Shown: positions 62,243-64,000 of the stretch, one piece after another
Numbering within the stretch: position 1 is the first letter of the stretch
How the letters are laid out: each line of letters opens with the position of its first letter
From: Chitinophaga sp. S165
Lineage (GTDB): Bacteria > Bacteroidota > Bacteroidia > Chitinophagales > Chitinophagaceae
NCBI RefSeq assembly: GCF_003182155.1
Contig: NZ_QGTG01000002.1
Location: forward strand, 945,646 to 1,009,645
Length of the DNA: 64,000 nt
Reading direction: 5' to 3'
Translations under genes and position numbers: made by a program
The notes under the pieces: generated by a model
What the model was told of the DNA's origin: nothing
The model's database searches: none
Seen by the model: the letters and a program-made list of their open reading frames with translations, nothing else

Positions 62243-63217
62243 ATGAATAAAGGGCCTATTTCTCAATTTATCCAGCACCACTACCGCCACTTCAATGCGG
62301 CTGCTCTGGTGGATGCTGCCAAGGGATATGAAACACATTTACTGGAAGGCGGTAAAATGCTGGTATCCCTTGCAGGTGCTATGAGTACCGCCGAGTTGGG
62401 TATTTCCTTCGCGGAGATGATCCGCCAGGGAAAAGTGGATATCATTTCCTGTACCGGGGCTAACCTGGAGGAAGATATCATGAACCTCGTAGCGCACACA
62501 CACTACAAAAGGGTGCCTCATTACCGTGACCTGAGCCCACAGGAAGAATGGGACCTGCTGCAGGATGGCTTTAACAGGGTTACTGATACCTGTATCCCGG
62601 AAGAAGAAGCTTTCCGTCGTATACAGGAACATATCCATAAGATCTGGAAAGATGCGGATGATAAAGGCGAACGCTACTTCCCGCATGAATATATGTACAA
62701 GCTGCTGCTGAGCGGTGTCATGAAAGAGCATTACGAGATCGATCCTAAGAACAGCTGGATGATCGCTGCTGCTGAACGTAATATTCCTATCGTTGTTCCA
62801 GGATGGGAAGACAGTACCATGGGTAATATCTTCGCTTCTTACATCATCAAAGGTGAACTGAAGGCTTCTACCATGAAGAGCGGTATCGAGTACATGGTAT
62901 GGCTGGCTGACTGGTACCGTAACAATTCCGCTGGTAAAGGCGTAGGCTTCTTCCAGATCGGTGGCGGTATCGCGGGCGACTTCCCTATCTGTGTAGTGCC
63001 AATGATGTACCAGGACCTTGAATGGCATGATGTTCCTTTCTGGGGATATTTCTGCCAGATCTCTGACTCTACCACTTCTTACGGTTCTTACTCCGGAGCA
63101 GTGCCGAACGAGAAGATCACCTGGGGAAAACTGGATATCAATACACCGAAGTTTATCGTAGAATCTGATGCTACCATCGTAGCGCCGCTGATATTTGCTT
63201 ACCTGCTTGGCTGGTAA
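62243..63217 (+). CDS. Deoxyhypusine synthase-like protein
   Basis: A 324-residue NAD-dependent enzyme homologous to eukaryotic/archaeal deoxyhypusine synthase. NAD- and spermidine-site motifs are visible: MLVSLAGAMSTAELGISFAE near residue 39, IISCTGANLEEDIMNL near 67, VPGWEDSTMGNIFASY near 194 and FFQIGGGIAGDFPICVVPMM near 237. The Lys that forms the covalent intermediate is kept in KITWGKLDIN near residue 291. Bacteria lack eIF5A, so the usual substrate is absent; bacterial homologues are thought to make homospermidine or act on polyamines. The real activity is open. Confidence 0.92.
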   Translation: MNKGPISQFIQHHYRHFNAAALVDAAKGYETHLLEGGKMLVSLAGAMSTAELGISFAEMIRQGKVDIISCTGANLEEDIMNLVAHTHYKRVPHYRDLSPQEEWDLLQDGFNRVTDTCIPEEEAFRRIQEHIHKIWKDADDKGERYFPHEYMYKLLLSGVMKEHYEIDPKNSWMIAAAERNIPIVVPGWEDSTMGNIFASYIIKGELKASTMKSGIEYMVWLADWYRNNSAGKGVGFFQIGGGIAGDFPICVVPMMYQDLEWHDVPFWGYFCQISDSTTSYGSYSGAVPNEKITWGKLDINTPKFIVESDATIVAPLIFAYLLGW

Positions 63218-63223
63218 GGGCAC

Positions 63224-63238
63224 TCGCCCTAAGGGCGA
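63224..63238. repeat. Short palindrome after the deoxyhypusine synthase-like gene
   Basis: TCGCCCTAAGGGCGA has 7-base arms around a single base. It is upstream of the main terminator and may add to it. Confidence 0.45.
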
Positions 63239-63248
63239 ATGCTGAACG

Positions 63249-63287
63249 AAACGCTGATCATTGCATTTTGCAGGGTCAGCGTTTTTT
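63249..63287 (+). terminator. Terminator of the deoxyhypusine synthase-like gene
   Basis: AAACGCTGA and TCAGCGTTT pair, with six T in the 3' part. Confidence 0.75.
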
Positions 63288-63352
63288 GTTGTAGTGTAAT
63301 GCTTTCATTTTTAAGACAGAAAGCGTATATTGTACCCTTATAACTTCCAAAC

Positions 63353-64000
63353 ATGAAAAACATTATTCCACTTCTAACAGTAGCAGCCGCAGTGAGCATC
63401 AGTGCCTGCCAGTCTGGTACAAAAACCAATAATAACACGACAGATAGTATGAGTACCTTACAAGACAGTGTTTCCGCAGGACAGATCTCCGATGCTGCGT
63501 TTGACAAGACCATTGATGGTAAGCCCGTAAAGCTGTACCACCTGAAAGGAAAAGGGAATATCCAGGTAGCTATTACAAACTATGGCGCCAAGATCGTTAG
63601 TCTGCTGGCTCCCGATAAACAGGGTCAACTGGCTGATGTGGAACTGGGCTATGATAACATTGACCAGTATGTGAATACGAAAGAAAGGTATTATGGCGGT
63701 ATCGTTGGACGTTACGGTAACCGTATTGCCAAAGGCAAATTTAAAGTGGATGGTAAAGAATATACACTGGCTGTGAACAATGGTGTAAACCATCTGCACG
63801 GTGGTAAAAAAGGCTTTAATGACGTTGTGTGGGATGCTGAACAGCCAAATGATCATACGTTAAAACTGCACTACCTGTCAAAAGATGGTGAAGAAGGATA
63901 CCCGGGCAACCTGGACATCACACTGACCTACGAGCTGACTGACAGCAACGAAGTGAAGATCGATTACAGCGCTACTACCGATAAGGCAACCGTTGTAAAC
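63353..64000 (+). CDS. galM: Aldose 1-epimerase lipoprotein, 3' end outside the window
   Basis: Only the first 216 codons lie in the window. The signal peptide MKNIIPLLTVAAAVSISAC ends in a lipobox Cys at residue 19, so this is a lipid-anchored periplasmic mutarotase. The galactose mutarotase fold begins near residue 55: YHLKGKGNIQVAITNYGAKI, then GIVGRYGNRIAKGKF near 117 and the substrate-site NNGVNHLHGGKKGFNDVVWD near 142, which contains the catalytic-region His residues. Mature GalM is about 340 residues, so roughly 150 remain beyond the edge. It probably interconverts sugar anomers before uptake. The reading frame is open to the last base. Confidence 0.9.
   Translation, partial: MKNIIPLLTVAAAVSISACQSGTKTNNNTTDSMSTLQDSVSAGQISDAAFDKTIDGKPVKLYHLKGKGNIQVAITNYGAKIVSLLAPDKQGQLADVELGYDNIDQYVNTKERYYGGIVGRYGNRIAKGKFKVDGKEYTLAVNNGVNHLHGGKKGFNDVVWDAEQPNDHTLKLHYLSKDGEEGYPGNLDITLTYELTDSNEVKIDYSATTDKATVVN

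Noticed and set aside
62339-63223. Long open frame antisense to the deoxyhypusine synthase-like gene
   Set aside because: The sense protein is conserved and has a promoter; the antisense product lacks any family features.

Overview
The window reads as chromosome of a Bacteroidota bacterium of the Chitinophaga type (family Chitinophagaceae). Four things point there: many genes are preceded by the Bacteroidota -7 box TAnnTTTG and few by a Shine-Dalgarno sequence; it carries an alternative complex III (ActA-F) locus joined to an aa3-type oxidase locus; it has a Tat-variant ActB; and it has many families typical of the phylum (DUF2461, DUF5606, DUF6263, DUF2911, DUF4197, TIGR02757, an OmpL-like porin next to amt). 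I see no rRNA, tRNA, CRISPR array, prophage or insertion sequence. The genus is inferred from gene content only.

Layout. 0.4-6 kb: MATE exporter, PfkB-type sugar kinase, secreted S1/P1 nuclease, uvrB. 6.2-9 kb: ammonium transporter and outer-membrane porin with repeat-rich DNA between them. 9.1-17.9 kb: DUF2461 protein, asd, a large surface protein with lamin-tail domains, a DUF5606 protein with a histone-H1-like tail, a small basic protein behind 11-bp tandem repeats, and an M3 oligopeptidase. 17.9-20.5 kb: a Fur-family regulator co-transcribed with a SCO protein, a palindromic operator shared with a candidate divergent small RNA, an outer-membrane protein and purN.

20.8-37.1 kb is the centrepiece, one long co-directional respiratory locus: actA-actB-actC-actD-actE-actF, coxB-coxA, heme O synthase, two subunit III genes, subunit IV, SCO, DUF420 and a tiny CxxC membrane protein. 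ActA-F oxidise menaquinol and pass electrons through cytochrome c domains to the CuA/heme-copper oxidase, while SCO and heme O synthase serve its maturation. Four subunits carry His-rich tails.

37.2-46.5 kb: DUF2024, ClC-type channel, Gdx/SugE-like exporter, meaB, three glycosyltransferases, a LON-substrate-binding-domain protein, lptC and csaA. 46.5-64 kb: DPP-IV-like peptidase, lysS, universal stress protein, DUF4197, an aromatic-catabolism-type pair (flavin reductase and fumarylacetoacetase family), a fatty acid hydroxylase, DUF6263, TIGR02757, a cystathionine gamma-synthase/lyase, DUF2911, ACP phosphodiesterase, a PepSY-like protein, a deoxyhypusine-synthase-like protein and a truncated aldose 1-epimerase lipoprotein.

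The most unexpected signal is a family of three short, promoter-plus-terminator units on the + strand (about 45.87, 46.14 and 59.59 kb). They share an almost identical core followed by a different GC-rich terminator hairpin, as expected for a multicopy small RNA family. A second, unrelated small RNA candidate sits behind the Fur-type operator at 19.05 kb.
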